A DNA stretch of 64,000 bases, from assembly GCF_029814935.1 (NCBI RefSeq), contig NZ_CP104582.1, positions 1,860,001-1,924,000 on the forward strand. Direction: 5' to 3'. Below, piece after piece: positions 1 to 9,188 of the stretch (position 1 is the first letter of the stretch; each line of letters begins with the position of its first letter). Source of the DNA: Pseudomonas sp. GD03919 (GTDB lineage: Bacteria; Pseudomonadota; Gammaproteobacteria; Pseudomonadales; Pseudomonadaceae). A program made the position numbers and the translations under genes. The notes under the pieces are model-generated. The model did not search any database. It saw only the letters and a program-made list of their open reading frames with translations, and was not told where the DNA came from.

Positions 1-1
1 G

Positions 2-136
2 GATACGCGCTTGCGTGATGCCAGCCGGGCAGGGCGCACGCCTTCGCAGTTCGATGCGGGCAGCCGTGGTGTGATCGCCTATCGGGCACTGCTCAAGCAT
101 CTGCTCAGCCAACAGAATGCAGCGCAGGTGGCCTGA
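2..136 (+). CDS. ParA/MinD-type ATPase, C-terminal end (partial)
   Basis: Open frame entering from the left edge and stopping with TGA at 134-136; only the last 44 residues are visible. The tail (ending LLSQQNAAQVA) has the charged, helical look of a ParA-like ATPase C-terminus. In Pseudomonas motility operons a soj/ParA-like gene normally sits directly before the CheW-domain gene that follows here, and that context is the main basis for the call. ParA proteins of this group position chemotaxis arrays. No ATPase motif is inside the window, so the name is an inference from position. Confidence 0.55.
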   Translation, partial: DTRLRDASRAGRTPSQFDAGSRGVIAYRALLKHLLSQQNAAQVA

Positions 137-222
137 GATGAGCGTCTGTGTCGACTGGCTCGTCTCAAGTCTGGGCATGCTGCGGCCGATATGCTGTCAA
201 GCTCTTATCTCGGGTTTCCGTC

Positions 223-1047
223 ATGAGTCGTGATCTCGCCACTGCCACACGTTCACAGCTGGCTCTGCAGTCCTATCTCGATGGCCTGCTGCAGGAGGCT
301 GCTGCCGAACTGGAGATGTCTGTCAGCCTCGATGAGTTCGAAGCTGCGGTGCTCGAGGAGCAGGTGCGCGATGCCCGGCTGGTCGAGGCGATAGCGCCTG
401 CTGTTGCGCCCGTTATGCGTGCAGCGGTGGTCGAGCCTCCGGTTGAGGTCGCCACCGTGCCGGTAGAGTTGCCTGCGCCCGTATTGGCGCCGGCCATCGA
501 AGACTCGCCGCCAGCGGTCGCCACCCTTGCCGGGCAGGCCCCGCAACCGGCTGCCTTGCAGGCTGATGGTCGTCCGGCCTGGGCTGAGGAACCCTTCGAG
601 TGTCTGCTGTTCGATGTAGCGGGACTGACGCTGGCCGTGCCGCTGATTTGCCTGGGCTCGATCTACCCGCTCGAAGGCCAGGAGCTGACGCCGCTGTTCG
701 GTCAGCCGGAGTGGTTTCTCGGTATTCTGCCCAGCCAGTCCGGTAACCTGAAGGTGCTGGATACGGCGCGTTGGGTGATGCCGGATCGTTACCGTGATGA
801 CTTCCGTGAAGGGCTGCAATACGTGATTTCGGTGCAGGGCTACGAGTGGGGGCTGGCGGTGCATCAGGTCAGCCGCTCGATTCGTCTGGATCCGGACGAG
901 GTCAAGTGGCGCAGCCAGCGCAGCCAGCGACCCTGGCTGGCCGGTACGGTGATCGAGCATATGTGTGCCTTGCTCGATGTGGCGGCGCTGGCCGAGCTGA
1001 TTGCCAGCGGCGCGGCGAAACGCCTGCATGGCGGAAAAGTGCATTGA
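223..1047 (+). CDS. CheW-domain protein with long N-terminal linker
   Basis: 274 residues. The first 60 or so are helical (LALQSYLDGLLQEAA), followed by an Ala/Pro/Val-rich linker to about residue 115 and then a CheW-like beta-barrel domain (about 119-260: FECLLFDVAGLTLAVP, later LKVLDTARWVMP). CheW domains couple chemoreceptors to the CheA kinase; the added N-terminal part is typical of the second CheW-domain protein in Pseudomonas motility operons, next to ParA and CheW. The frame extends upstream to a GTG at 148, but the ATG at 223 begins MSRDLATATRSQLALQ, where conserved sequence starts, so I chose it. Same strand as the flanking ParA and cheW genes. Confidence 0.8.
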   Translation: MSRDLATATRSQLALQSYLDGLLQEAAAELEMSVSLDEFEAAVLEEQVRDARLVEAIAPAVAPVMRAAVVEPPVEVATVPVELPAPVLAPAIEDSPPAVATLAGQAPQPAALQADGRPAWAEEPFECLLFDVAGLTLAVPLICLGSIYPLEGQELTPLFGQPEWFLGILPSQSGNLKVLDTARWVMPDRYRDDFREGLQYVISVQGYEWGLAVHQVSRSIRLDPDEVKWRSQRSQRPWLAGTVIEHMCALLDVAALAELIASGAAKRLHGGKVH

Positions 1048-1143
1048 GAATTGGTGGGTTCGTGCCAACGGGCTCTATAGTTGATGAAAAGCGGGTCGAC
1101 CCGCACATGCCGCGCTGAGCGGTTTTTGATGAGGCTAGGGGAC

Positions 1144-1623
1144 ATGAAGAAAAGTTCTGCACAAGGCGCCGAAGATCCGATTCTGCAGTGGGTGACCTTT
1201 CGCCTGGACAATGAGACCTACGGCATCAACGTGATGCAGGTTCAGGAAGTCCTGCGCTATACCGAGATTGCCCCTGTGCCGGGCGCGCCGAGCTATGTGC
1301 TGGGTATCATCAACCTGCGCGGCAACGTGGTCACCGTGATCGATACCCGCCAGCGTTTCGGTCTGGGTTCGGCGCCGGTGACCGACAACACCCGTATCGT
1401 CATCATCGAGGCGGACAAGCAGGTGGTCGGCATTCTGGTCGATAGCGTGGCCGAAGTGGTTTACCTGCGTCAGTCCGAGATCGAGACGGCACCGAACGTC
1501 GGTAACGACGAGTCGGCCAAGTTCATCCAGGGCGTCTGCAACAAGAACGGCGAGCTGCTGATTCTGGTCGAACTGGACAAGATGATGTCCGAAGAAGAGT
1601 GGTCGGAGCTGGAGAGCATCTGA
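1144..1623 (+). CDS. cheW: Chemotaxis adaptor protein CheW
   Basis: 159 residues, the normal CheW length. A single CheW domain covers nearly the whole protein (QWVTFRLDNETYGINVMQV near the start, YVLGIINLRGNVVTVID in the middle, acidic tail EEEWSELESI). CheW bridges methyl-accepting receptors and CheA in the polar array. An upstream in-frame ATG at 1081 would add 21 residues unlike the family, so 1144 (MKKSSAQGAEDP) is preferred. It is followed after 3 bases by the DUF2802 gene, so the two are probably co-transcribed. Very well conserved, with nothing odd. Confidence 0.95.
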   Translation: MKKSSAQGAEDPILQWVTFRLDNETYGINVMQVQEVLRYTEIAPVPGAPSYVLGIINLRGNVVTVIDTRQRFGLGSAPVTDNTRIVIIEADKQVVGILVDSVAEVVYLRQSEIETAPNVGNDESAKFIQGVCNKNGELLILVELDKMMSEEEWSELESI

Positions 1624-1626
1624 GCC

Positions 1627-2049
1627 ATGTCCGAGTTTGCCATGCTGGCTGCGGCCCTTGCCTTCGTGGCGCTGCTCTGCGTGGCATTGGGCATCGTCTG
1701 CCATGGCCTGCAGCGCAACCAGCAGCGTCTGCTGGCTGAGCAGGCCAAGCTTGATGCCGTACGCGATGCTCGGATCAAGGAGCTGGGTAAGCGGCTGGAT
1801 GCCTACCTGACCGGCAGCATTCGTATGGGCGAAGAGTTGCACGAGTTGCGGCGTGTGGTGGCGCCGCTGCCGGACAAGGTCAGCCAGATCGAGCAGCGCG
1901 ACCCCAGTAGCCTGTCCTTCACGCAGGCCGCACGCCTGGTGGGCATGGGCGCCAGCGTCGAAGATCTGACCCAGTCCTGTGGGTTGAGCAAGGCCGAGGC
2001 CGAGCTGATCAGTCGCCTGCACAAGCCCAAGGCCGGTCAGGCGCAATAG
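1627..2049 (+). CDS. DUF2802 family membrane-anchored protein
   Basis: 140 residues. An N-terminal hydrophobic segment (about residues 4-26) is followed by a basic/coiled-coil stretch (GLQRNQQRLLAEQ) and a C-terminal helical part (ARLVGMGASVEDLTQSCGLSKAEAEL) that looks like a small helix-turn-helix. This matches the DUF2802 family usually found after cheW in Pseudomonas motility operons; its function is not established. It is probably a single-pass inner-membrane protein with a cytoplasmic tail. The stop codon lies right at the edge of the repeat element that starts at 2050, so the element sits immediately downstream of the operon. Confidence 0.75.
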   Translation: MSEFAMLAAALAFVALLCVALGIVCHGLQRNQQRLLAEQAKLDAVRDARIKELGKRLDAYLTGSIRMGEELHELRRVVAPLPDKVSQIEQRDPSSLSFTQAARLVGMGASVEDLTQSCGLSKAEAELISRLHKPKAGQAQ

Positions 2050-2219
2050 CAGGCTGTTGAAAAACTATCTGCGTTGCCACTGCTGCGTTAAAAACAGGCT
2101 CGTGCGCGAGTCCGATCAAAATGCTCATTTACAGCTCGTAAAGTCGAGCGAGACTCCGACCGTTTTTCGCCTATTTTTGCCTTGCATTGGCTGCCTCGCC
2201 TACGTTTTTCAACGGCCTG
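2050..2219. repeat. MITE-like element with 16-bp terminal inverted repeats
   Basis: The ends caggctgttgaaaaac (2050-2065) and gtttttcaacggcctg (2204-2219) are inverted copies matching at 15 of 16 positions. About 170 bp, no convincing gene inside, AT-richer than its surroundings. The size and ends fit a small non-autonomous transposable element. It starts one base after the stop codon of the DUF2802 gene. No target-site duplication is obvious to me. Confidence 0.55.
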
Positions 2220-2319
2220 ATAGAGCCCGTATGGTGCCGCTCTCTCAGGCTTTTCTCCGCGCCGGCACCCACCCAGACTGGCTTTCGCTTGCGCGCGGCT
2301 GAAGTAATCGCATCGTCAC

Positions 2320-2661
2320 TCAGTTCGCCGGCCCCTCGAGCTGGCGCAGTGCAGGGCTGACGTCACGCTCCGTGTCCGTCTCAAAGCCTGGTGGTGCCTT
2401 GCCCTGCAGGTACCAGGCGAAGGCGATGATTTCGGCGATGCAGCGATACAGCGTCTCGGGAATCGCGTCGCCCAGCTCCAGGCGTGCCAGCAGGCGCACC
2501 AGCTCGGCATTCTCGTAGATTGGCACCTCGTACTCGCGGGCGATGGCGAGAATGGCCTCGGCCAGTTCGTCGTCGCCTTTGGCGCTGAGTACCGGCGCAC
2601 TTTGTCCATCGTAATTCAGGGCAATGGCCTGGCGCGGTTCGGGCTGTGGCTTGCGGCTCAT
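2320..2661 (-). CDS. FlhB C-terminal-domain-like protein
   Basis: 113 residues resembling the cytoplasmic C-terminal domain of the flagellar export protein FlhB (family EscU/YscU/HrcU): AIALNYDGQSAPVLSAKG, EVPIYENAELVRLLARLELG and ETLYRCIAEIIAFAW all follow the family pattern. The NPTH autocleavage motif and the membrane half of FlhB are absent. Such free-standing domains are common next to fliK. The start overlaps the fliK stop by four bases, so translation is probably coupled. Possible role: accessory to hook-length/substrate-specificity switching; unproven. Confidence 0.75.
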   Translation of the reverse strand: MSRKPQPEPRQAIALNYDGQSAPVLSAKGDDELAEAILAIAREYEVPIYENAELVRLLARLELGDAIPETLYRCIAEIIAFAWYLQGKAPPGFETDTERDVSPALRQLEGPAN

Positions 2662-4193
2662 GCGGTTTCATCCACCCAGCGTTGTTCCAGCGAGGTCTTC
2701 GGGCCCTGCAGCGGCATACCCTGGCGACAGGCCAGCTCACCGACTTCCAGGCCGGCGGCCAGCAGGCGTTCACGCAGGTGACCGAGTTCGGCATTGATCA
2801 GGGTGGTGGTTTCTGCACGTTCGGCCCAGAGTTCGCTGGACAGGCTGCCGCGTAGCAGTTGAGCGCGCACTTGCAATGGGCCCAGGTGGGGGAGATCGAA
2901 AGCCAGATCGATACGCCAGACGGGCTCCTTGGGTTCGTTCTTCTCGGCGTTGCCCTCGCGCTCTTCACGTTGCAGTTTGATCTGTAATGGAATGATGTCC
3001 TGCTGATGGCGCATGGGCAGCTCCAGTTGCCAGGTGGTCAGCAGATTGCCGTTGGCGTCGACCTGGGTTTGCGCCAGGCTCGACAGTTGGTGGGTCTGCA
3101 GGCGTGAAATGGCCGCAGCGGCAAGTTTCAGCAACATCTCCAGATCGGCTTCGCCATCCTCCATGTTCTGCAGCAGGCGCGAGGGCAGGGGGAAGTTAAG
3201 CGCCTGTTGCCGCGCTGAGCCGTTGCTGCTGATGCCGAGCATCTGTCGCGCCATCGCGGGCAGGTTCTGGTTGATGGCGTTTTGCAAGCCGGCGAGTGTG
3301 CCGGCTGCGCCAGGTAGTTGTGGCAGTAGCTGCGCGATCAGGCGCAACAGGTTGGCTTTCAGGTCTTGTGGCAGAGCGCCAGTCTGGCCGTGCAGCAATT
3401 TGGCTTCGAGCAACATGCCGCTGCTTTCCAGGGCCTTGGCCAGGCCCTTGGCCGTGCTCAGCTGGCTGCTGTCGGGGAGCGCGGTGAGCAGTTTGTTGAT
3501 GCTGTTGCGCAGGCCTTCGTCGCCCACGTTGAGGTTTTGCAGGCCTTTGAACAGCCCCTCCAGCGAGGCCTGACGATTCTGCTGGGTGGCCAGTTGCTGG
3601 CCCAGCACCAATTGATCGAGGCGGCCACTGAGCGGCAGAAAATTCAGGCTCTGACTGCCTTGCACCTGCGCGCTGAGCAGGCTGCCGAGTGGCAATGCCA
3701 CGGGGCTGTCGAGCGCCAGTTTACTGCCGGCCAGTGGTGTATTGAGCAGGTTCACAACCAGGCGATAGAGCGTCTGCGCGCCTTGCGGCGGCAAGGCGTC
3801 GCGGCTGATGACCTTACCCTGGATCAGGGTGCCGGACGGTAACTGCTGCAGGTCGAGGCTGGTCAGCGGCTTGTCGCCGCCAGCCTGCAGGGCCAGGGCC
3901 AGGCGCGTATCGGACAGCGCAGTGACCACCAGCGCGCTGCCCTGAGCCAGCGGCCTGGCGCTTTCGGCCTGCAGCGTGGTCTGCTTGCCGCCTGCCAGCG
4001 TCAGTTTCAGCAGCAACTGGAAGCTTTGCGCCTGCTCGCGAATCGCCACGACTTCGGCCTTGGCGCTCTCACCAGCGGCCAGCATGCCCTCCAGCGGTTG
4101 CAGCAGTCGCACGGCCAGATCCGCTGCGTTCGCGGGGTTGCGAAGCACCGGTGCAGAGGGGGGAAGCGGGCGTGGGCTGCTGATTTCGCTCAT
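2658..4193 (-). CDS. fliK: Flagellar hook-length control protein FliK
   Basis: 511 residues. A long, low-complexity, Leu/Gln/Ala-rich N-terminal and middle region (AGGKQTTLQAESARPLAQ, LPSGTLIQGKVISRDALP) is followed by a C-terminal flagellar hook-length domain (about 370-490: TWQLELPMRHQQDIIPLQIK, VWRIDLAFDLPHLGPLQV). FliK is secreted by the flagellar export apparatus, measures the hook and switches export from hook to filament proteins through FlhB. The FlhB-tail-like gene directly downstream supports the call. Sequence is little conserved outside the C-terminal domain, as usual in this family. Confidence 0.85.
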   Translation of the reverse strand: MSEISSPRPLPPSAPVLRNPANAADLAVRLLQPLEGMLAAGESAKAEVVAIREQAQSFQLLLKLTLAGGKQTTLQAESARPLAQGSALVVTALSDTRLALALQAGGDKPLTSLDLQQLPSGTLIQGKVISRDALPPQGAQTLYRLVVNLLNTPLAGSKLALDSPVALPLGSLLSAQVQGSQSLNFLPLSGRLDQLVLGQQLATQQNRQASLEGLFKGLQNLNVGDEGLRNSINKLLTALPDSSQLSTAKGLAKALESSGMLLEAKLLHGQTGALPQDLKANLLRLIAQLLPQLPGAAGTLAGLQNAINQNLPAMARQMLGISSNGSARQQALNFPLPSRLLQNMEDGEADLEMLLKLAAAAISRLQTHQLSSLAQTQVDANGNLLTTWQLELPMRHQQDIIPLQIKLQREEREGNAEKNEPKEPVWRIDLAFDLPHLGPLQVRAQLLRGSLSSELWAERAETTTLINAELGHLRERLLAAGLEVGELACRQGMPLQGPKTSLEQRWVDETA

Positions 4194-4309
4194 GGGCTCT
4201 CGGGTATTTTGTGGCGTACCGCTATGCCAGCAGGCTCTATGGTCGTTTTACCTGACACAGATTAACACCCTGTCGAAAATGCTGACTGCGGGGACAGTGA
4301 TGCGCCATG

Positions 4310-4315
4310 TATAAT
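4310..4315 (+). promoter_or_regulatory. Candidate -10 box upstream of the ccm operon
   Basis: A perfect TATAAT lies 82 bases before the ccmA start in the gap between divergent fliK and ccmA. No good -35 box stands at the usual spacing (tgcggg is the nearest), so the assignment rests on the -10 hexamer and its position. The rest of the 4194-4397 gap shows no gene. Confidence 0.35.
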
Positions 4316-4397
4316 GCCGGCCCGTTGCGTAGCGCACTTCCGGCCCGCTTCAGTATAGCGGCCGGAGCACCGTCGACTTTAACCCTGCCAGGTATCG

Positions 4398-5042
4398 ATG
4401 ACCCGTCCCGTACCCCTTCTCGAAGCCGTGGCGCTCAGCTGTGAGCGGGACTGGCGCATGCTCTTCGAGCAGCTGCATTTCGCCCTGCAACCCGGTGACA
4501 TGCTGCAGATCAGTGGCCCCAACGGCAGCGGCAAGACCAGCCTGTTACGCCTGATTGCCGGACTGCGCCAGCCGACTTCCGGCGATATTCTGTTGCAGGG
4601 GCAGGCGCTGAACGAGCAGCGCAGCGAGCTGGCACGTAACCTGTTGTGGATCGGCCATGCTGCCGGCATCAAGGGCCTGCTGAGCGCCGAAGAGAACCTG
4701 GCCTGGCTCTGCGCCTTGCACCGTCCGGCGAGCCGCGAGGCGATCTGGCAGGCGCTGGAGGCGGTCGGCCTGCGTGGTTTCGAAGACGTTCCCTGTCACA
4801 CCCTGTCCGCCGGCCAACAGCGTCGGGTAGCCCTGGCGCGCCTGTATCTGGAAGACACGCCGCCCTTGTGGGTGCTCGATGAGCCCTTCACCGCGCTGGA
4901 CAAGAGCGGCGTGGCACAACTCGAAGCGCACCTGGCCGCTCATTGCGAGCGCGGCGGCGTCGTGGTGCTGACCACGCACCACAGCCTGCAGCACAAGCCG
5001 GTTACCTACCGCGATCTGGATCTGGGGCAACACGCCGCATGA
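4398..5042 (+). CDS. ccmA: Haem exporter ABC transporter ATPase CcmA
   Basis: 214 residues, normal for CcmA. Walker [10 protein letters not shown] (residues 40-48), ABC signature LSAGQQRR (136-143) and Walker B VLDEP (159-163) are all present. CcmA powers the CcmABCD complex that releases holo-CcmE in the inner membrane during c-type cytochrome maturation. First gene of the ccm operon; its stop overlaps the ccmB start (ATGA), a sign of translational coupling. The probable promoter lies in the 204-bp gap from divergent fliK. Confidence 0.95.
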   Translation: MTRPVPLLEAVALSCERDWRMLFEQLHFALQPGDMLQISGPNGSGKTSLLRLIAGLRQPTSGDILLQGQALNEQRSELARNLLWIGHAAGIKGLLSAEENLAWLCALHRPASREAIWQALEAVGLRGFEDVPCHTLSAGQQRRVALARLYLEDTPPLWVLDEPFTALDKSGVAQLEAHLAAHCERGGVVVLTTHHSLQHKPVTYRDLDLGQHAA

Positions 5043-5710
5043 GTAACGTCTTCACTCAGCTGCTGTCGCGCGAAATGCGTCTGCTCGCTCGCCGCCCGTC
5101 CGACCTGGCCAACCCGCTGGTGTTCTTCGCCATCGTCATTGCTCTGTTCCCGCTGGCGGTGGGGCCGGAGACGCAATTGTTGCAAACCCTTTCCCCCGGC
5201 CTGGTGTGGGTGGCCGCGCTATTGGCCGTGCTGCTCTCGCTGGACGGGCTTTTCCGCAGTGATTTCGAGGATGGCTCGCTCGAACAGTGGGTCCTTTCGT
5301 CGCACCCCCTGCCTCTTCTGGTGTTGGCCAAGGTGCTGGCACACTGGCTTTTCAGTGGTCTGGCGCTGGTTTTGCTGGCGCCCGTGCTGGCGCTGATGCT
5401 CGGTCTGCCCGGGCGTTGCCTGCCGGTACTGCTGATTTCCCTGCTGCTCGGCACCCCGGTGCTGAGCCTGCTCGGTGCGGTAGGCGCGGCGCTTACCGTA
5501 GGTCTCAAGCGCGGCGGCCTGCTGCTGGCGCTGCTGATCCTGCCGCTGTACATTCCGGTGCTGATTCTTGGCAGCGGGGCGCTGCAGGCGGCCTTGCAAG
5601 GACTGCCGGCTAGCGGTCACCTGTTGTGGCTGGCCAGCCTCACCGCCCTGGCGGTGACCCTGACACCTTTTGCGATTGCCGCCGGTCTGACCATCAGTGT
5701 CGGCGAATAA
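5039..5710 (+). CDS. ccmB: Haem exporter permease CcmB
   Basis: 223 residues with about six hydrophobic segments, the family norm. It starts [20 protein letters not shown], and the segment [19 protein letters not shown] is the conserved CcmB cytoplasmic loop. It is the membrane subunit pairing with CcmA. The ATG overlaps the ccmA stop by four bases. The operon continues, but a 94-bp spacer holding a long palindrome separates it from ccmC; all other ccm junctions here overlap. Confidence 0.95.
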   Translation: MSNVFTQLLSREMRLLARRPSDLANPLVFFAIVIALFPLAVGPETQLLQTLSPGLVWVAALLAVLLSLDGLFRSDFEDGSLEQWVLSSHPLPLLVLAKVLAHWLFSGLALVLLAPVLALMLGLPGRCLPVLLISLLLGTPVLSLLGAVGAALTVGLKRGGLLLALLILPLYIPVLILGSGALQAALQGLPASGHLLWLASLTALAVTLTPFAIAAGLTISVGE

Positions 5711-5724
5711 GAACGAACCGTGAT

Positions 5725-5782
5725 GTAGCCCGGATGCAATCCGGGAGCTCTCGACAGCCTCCCCGGATTGCATCCGGGCTAC
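5725..5782. repeat. Perfect 21-bp inverted repeat between ccmB and ccmC
   Basis: Arms at 5725-5745 (gtagcccggatgcaatccgg plus one g) and 5762-5782 are exact reverse complements, with a 16-base loop. Each arm also contains its own smaller dyad (cccggat/atccggg). No T-run follows, so it is not a classical terminator. A close relative of one arm occurs at 44910-44931, so this is a dispersed repeat family. Confidence 0.85.
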
Positions 5783-5804
5783 GTGTAGATGATGAGTCGA
5801 CTGA

Positions 5805-6560
5805 ATGAACTGGACGTGGTTTCACAAGTGGGGTTCGCCCAAGTGGTTCTATGAGATGAGCGGCCGCTGGCTGCCTTGGCTCAGTATCGCTGCTGTGTTG
5901 CTGATCGCCGCTGGCCTGATCTGGGGCCTGGCGTTCGCGCCGCCGGACTACCAGCAGGGCAATAGCTTTCGCATCATCTACATTCATGTTCCGGCGGCTT
6001 TCCTGGCGCAGTCGATCTACGTGACCCTGGCGATCGCCGGCTTGGTCGGGCTGGTGTGGAAGATGAAGCTGGCCGATGTCGCCCTGCAGCAGGCTGCCCC
6101 CGTCGGCGCCTGGATGACCGCCATCGCATTGCTCACGGGGGCCATCTGGGGCAAACCGACCTGGGGCACCTACTGGGTATGGGACGCGCGCCTGACCTCG
6201 ATGCTGATCCTGCTGTTCCTGTATTTCGGCGTCATCGCCCTGGGCAATGCGATCAGCAACCGCGACAGCGCCGCCAAGGCCTGTGCCGTGCTCGCCATCG
6301 TCGGTGTGGTCAACATTCCGATCATCAAGTACTCGGTGGAATGGTGGAACTCACTGCACCAGACCGCCACCTTCAAGATCACCGAAAAACCGGCCATGCC
6401 GATGGAGATGTGGCTGCCGCTGCTGCTGGCGGTGCTGGGGTTCTACTGCTTCTTCGGCGCCGTGCTGCTCTATCGCATGCGTCTTGAAGTGCTCAAGCGT
6501 GAAGCGCGCAGCAGTTGGGTGAAAGCCGAAGTGCAGACATTGGTGGAGGGCAAGGCATGA
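5805..6560 (+). CDS. ccmC: Haem delivery protein CcmC
   Basis: 251 residues, six hydrophobic segments. It carries the tryptophan-rich signature of haem-handling proteins ([18 protein letters not shown], about residues 124-141), flanked by conserved periplasmic histidines (IYIHVPAAF upstream, SLHQTATF downstream). CcmC presents haem to CcmE on the periplasmic face of the inner membrane. The ATG at 5805 gives a start in the conserved N-terminus ([20 protein letters not shown]). Its stop overlaps the ccmD start. Confidence 0.95.
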   Translation: MNWTWFHKWGSPKWFYEMSGRWLPWLSIAAVLLIAAGLIWGLAFAPPDYQQGNSFRIIYIHVPAAFLAQSIYVTLAIAGLVGLVWKMKLADVALQQAAPVGAWMTAIALLTGAIWGKPTWGTYWVWDARLTSMLILLFLYFGVIALGNAISNRDSAAKACAVLAIVGVVNIPIIKYSVEWWNSLHQTATFKITEKPAMPMEMWLPLLLAVLGFYCFFGAVLLYRMRLEVLKREARSSWVKAEVQTLVEGKA

Positions 6561-6733
6561 GTTTCGCGTCGTTCTCCGAGTTTCTCGCCATGGGCACTCA
6601 TGGTGTATTCGTCTGGAGTGCCTACGGCGTCAGCCTGGCGATCCTGGCGTTGAATGTGGTGCTGCCAATCCTGGCGCGCCGCCGTTACCTGCAAGACGAG
6701 GCGCGTCGTTTGCGCCGGGAGAAGTCAAAGTGA
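6557..6733 (+). CDS. ccmD: Haem exporter protein CcmD
   Basis: 58 residues. A single membrane segment (about 17-38, [20 protein letters not shown]) is followed by a strongly basic tail ([18 protein letters not shown]), as typical of CcmD. It is needed to release holo-CcmE from CcmABC. I placed the start at [13 protein letters not shown], where ATG overlaps the ccmC stop; an in-frame upstream extension lies within ccmC. It overlaps ccmE at its end. Confidence 0.9.
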   Translation: MSFASFSEFLAMGTHGVFVWSAYGVSLAILALNVVLPILARRRYLQDEARRLRREKSK

Positions 6734-7218
6734 ATCCGGTTCGCAAGAAACGCCTGTACATCGTTCTGGCCATCCTCTGTGGCGTCAGCATCGCCGTGGC
6801 GCTGGCGCTGACCGCGCTGCAGGAGAACATCAACCTGTTCTACACCCCGAGTCAGATCGCCAATGGCGAAGCGCCCGAGGGCACGCGCATTCGTGCCGGT
6901 GGTCTGGTCGAAGAGGGCTCGGTTAAGCGCTCCCCCGATACACTGGAAGTCGACTTCGTCGTCACCGATGGCGCCCATGGCGTGACTATTCGCTACAGCG
7001 GCATCCTGCCGGATCTGTTCCGTGAGGGGCAGGGCATCGTCGCTCTGGGGCGTGTCAATGCAGAGGGCGTGCTGGTGGCTGACGAGGTACTGGCCAAGCA
7101 CGACGAGAACTACATGCCGCCTGAAGTCATGCAGGCGCTGGAAAAGAGCGGAATGATGCAGAAGCACAACGAGGCCAAGGCCGCCAAACAAGGCTATCAG
7201 CAGGAGAGCGCACAATGA
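6730..7218 (+). CDS. ccmE: Periplasmic haem chaperone CcmE
   Basis: 162 residues. The N-terminal anchor (about 9-30) is followed by an OB-fold domain, and the haem-binding motif HDENY is at residues 124-128, with His124 the covalent haem ligand known from this family. The tail is charged and flexible. CcmE carries haem from CcmC to the CcmFH ligase. Starts GTG at 6730, overlapping ccmD; ends overlapping ccmF. Confidence 0.95.
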   Translation: MNPVRKKRLYIVLAILCGVSIAVALALTALQENINLFYTPSQIANGEAPEGTRIRAGGLVEEGSVKRSPDTLEVDFVVTDGAHGVTIRYSGILPDLFREGQGIVALGRVNAEGVLVADEVLAKHDENYMPPEVMQALEKSGMMQKHNEAKAAKQGYQQESAQ

Positions 7219-9188
7219 TTCCCGAGCTCGGCCATCTGGCGATGATTCTGGCGCTGTGCCTGTGCCTGGTACAGGCGACGCTACCGCTGATCGGTGCCTG
7301 GCGCGGTGACCACCAATGGATGAGCCTGGCGCAGCCGGCTGCCTGGGGTCAGTTCGCCTTTCTGTTGTTTTCCTTCATCTGTCTGACCTATGCATTCATG
7401 GTCGACGATTTCTCCGTCGCCTACGTGGCCAACAACTCCAATACGGCACTGCCCTGGTACTACAAGTTCAGCGCGGTATGGGGCGCGCACGAAGGCTCTC
7501 TGCTGCTGTGGGCGCTGATTATGGCTGGCTGGACCTTCGCCGTGGCGATCTTCTCGCGCCACCTGCCGGAGGAGATGCTGGCCCGCGTACTGGCAGTGAT
7601 GGGCATGATCAGCATTGGTTTTTTGCTGTTTATGATCATCACCTCCAACCCCTTCGAGCGCCTGCTGCCGAATGCGCCAGCTGACGGCCGCGATCTCAAC
7701 CCGCTGCTGCAGGATTTCGGTCTGATCCTCCATCCGCCGATGCTGTATATGGGCTACGTCGGTTTCTCGGTGGCCTTTGCCTTCGCCATCGCCGCATTGC
7801 TCGGCGGCAAGCTCGATGCTGCCTGGGCGCGCTGGTCGCGGCCCTGGACTACCGTTGCCTGGGCTTTCCTTGGTATCGGTATCGCCCTGGGTTCCTGGTG
7901 GGCTTACTACGAGCTCGGCTGGGGCGGCTGGTGGTTCTGGGATCCGGTAGAGAACGCCTCCTTCATGCCCTGGCTGGTGGGTACTGCGCTGATTCACTCG
8001 CTGGCAGTCACCGAGAAGCGTGGCGTGTTCAAGAGCTGGACGGTGCTGCTGGCCATCGCCGCCTTCTCCCTCAGCCTGCTCGGCACCTTCTTGGTTCGCT
8101 CGGGCGTGCTCACCTCGGTGCATGCCTTCGCCACCGACCCTGAACGCGGCGTGTTCATCCTCGCCTTCCTGCTGGTGGTGGTCGGTGGTTCACTGGCGCT
8201 GTTCGCCCTGCGCGCGCCAGTGGTCAAGAGCCGTGTCGGCTTCAGCCTGTGGTCGCGTGAGACGCTGCTGCTGGTCAACAACATCGTGCTGGTGGTGTCG
8301 GCAGCGATGATTCTGCTTGGCACGTTGTATCCGCTGGTGCTCGATGCCCTGACTGGCGCCAAGCTGTCGGTCGGCCCGCCTTATTTCAATGCGCTGTTCC
8401 TGCCTTTGATGGCACTGTTGATGGCGGTCATCAGCGTTGGCGTACTGGTGCGCTGGAAGGATACGCCGGTGAAATGGCTGGCTGGCATGCTGGCACCGGT
8501 GCTGGTGGCCAGCGTGGTGCTGGCGGTGATCGCGACCTTCCTGCATGGCGATTTCCACTGGGCTGTGCTTGCAGTGTGCCTGCTGGCCTTCTGGGTGATC
8601 CTGGCGGGCGCGCGCGACATTCTCGACAAGACCCGGCACAAGGGCCTGCTCAAGGGGCTGACGGCCTTGGGCCGCAGTTACTGGGGCATGCAGATCGCCC
8701 ACCTGGGTTTTGCCGTCTGCGCCGTCGGTGTCGTGCTGACCAGCCTGGGCAGCTATGAGCGCGATCTGCGCATGGCGCCGGGCGACTCGGTGGAGCTGGG
8801 TGGCTATCGTTTCCAGTTCGACGGTGCGGTGCACCACGAAGGTCCCAACTTCACGTCGGACAAGGGCACGGTGCGCGTGTTCGACGGCGAGCGGCAGATC
8901 AAGGTGCTGCACCCGGAGAAGCGTCTGTACACCGTGCAACAGACCACCATGACCGAAGCCGGTATCGATGCCGGCTTCACCCGCGATCTGTTCGTCGCCC
9001 TGGGTGAGCCGCTGGAGCAGGGTGCCTGGGCCGTGCGCATCCACATCAAGCCCTTCGTCCGCTGGATCTGGCTGGGTGGTTTGCTGATGGCGCTGGGCGG
9101 CTTCCTGGCTGCCGCTGACAAGCGCTACCGGATCAAGGTGCGTACCCGCGTGCGGGAAGCCTTGAGTATGCAGGAGGCCAGCGCATGA
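7215..9188 (+). CDS. ccmF: Cytochrome c haem lyase subunit CcmF
   Basis: 657 residues, typical length. Many membrane segments and the WWD signature ([20 protein letters not shown], about residues 236-255) that binds haem for ligation. A large periplasmic region lies near the C-terminus before the last membrane helix. CcmF receives haem from CcmE and attaches it to CxxCH motifs of apocytochromes with CcmH and CcmI. It overlaps ccmE and ccmG by four bases each. Confidence 0.97.
   Translation: MIPELGHLAMILALCLCLVQATLPLIGAWRGDHQWMSLAQPAAWGQFAFLLFSFICLTYAFMVDDFSVAYVANNSNTALPWYYKFSAVWGAHEGSLLLWALIMAGWTFAVAIFSRHLPEEMLARVLAVMGMISIGFLLFMIITSNPFERLLPNAPADGRDLNPLLQDFGLILHPPMLYMGYVGFSVAFAFAIAALLGGKLDAAWARWSRPWTTVAWAFLGIGIALGSWWAYYELGWGGWWFWDPVENASFMPWLVGTALIHSLAVTEKRGVFKSWTVLLAIAAFSLSLLGTFLVRSGVLTSVHAFATDPERGVFILAFLLVVVGGSLALFALRAPVVKSRVGFSLWSRETLLLVNNIVLVVSAAMILLGTLYPLVLDALTGAKLSVGPPYFNALFLPLMALLMAVISVGVLVRWKDTPVKWLAGMLAPVLVASVVLAVIATFLHGDFHWAVLAVCLLAFWVILAGARDILDKTRHKGLLKGLTALGRSYWGMQIAHLGFAVCAVGVVLTSLGSYERDLRMAPGDSVELGGYRFQFDGAVHHEGPNFTSDKGTVRVFDGERQIKVLHPEKRLYTVQQTTMTEAGIDAGFTRDLFVALGEPLEQGAWAVRIHIKPFVRWIWLGGLLMALGGFLAAADKRYRIKVRTRVREALSMQEASA

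Noticed and set aside
148..222. GTG at 148 as start of the CheW-domain protein
   Set aside because: It would add 25 residues (rich in Cys, Ser, Val) unlike the family; conserved sequence begins at the ATG at 223.
2057..2302. 81-codon open frame
   Set aside because: It runs through the MITE-like element and its flank, with no ribosome site and no family resemblance.
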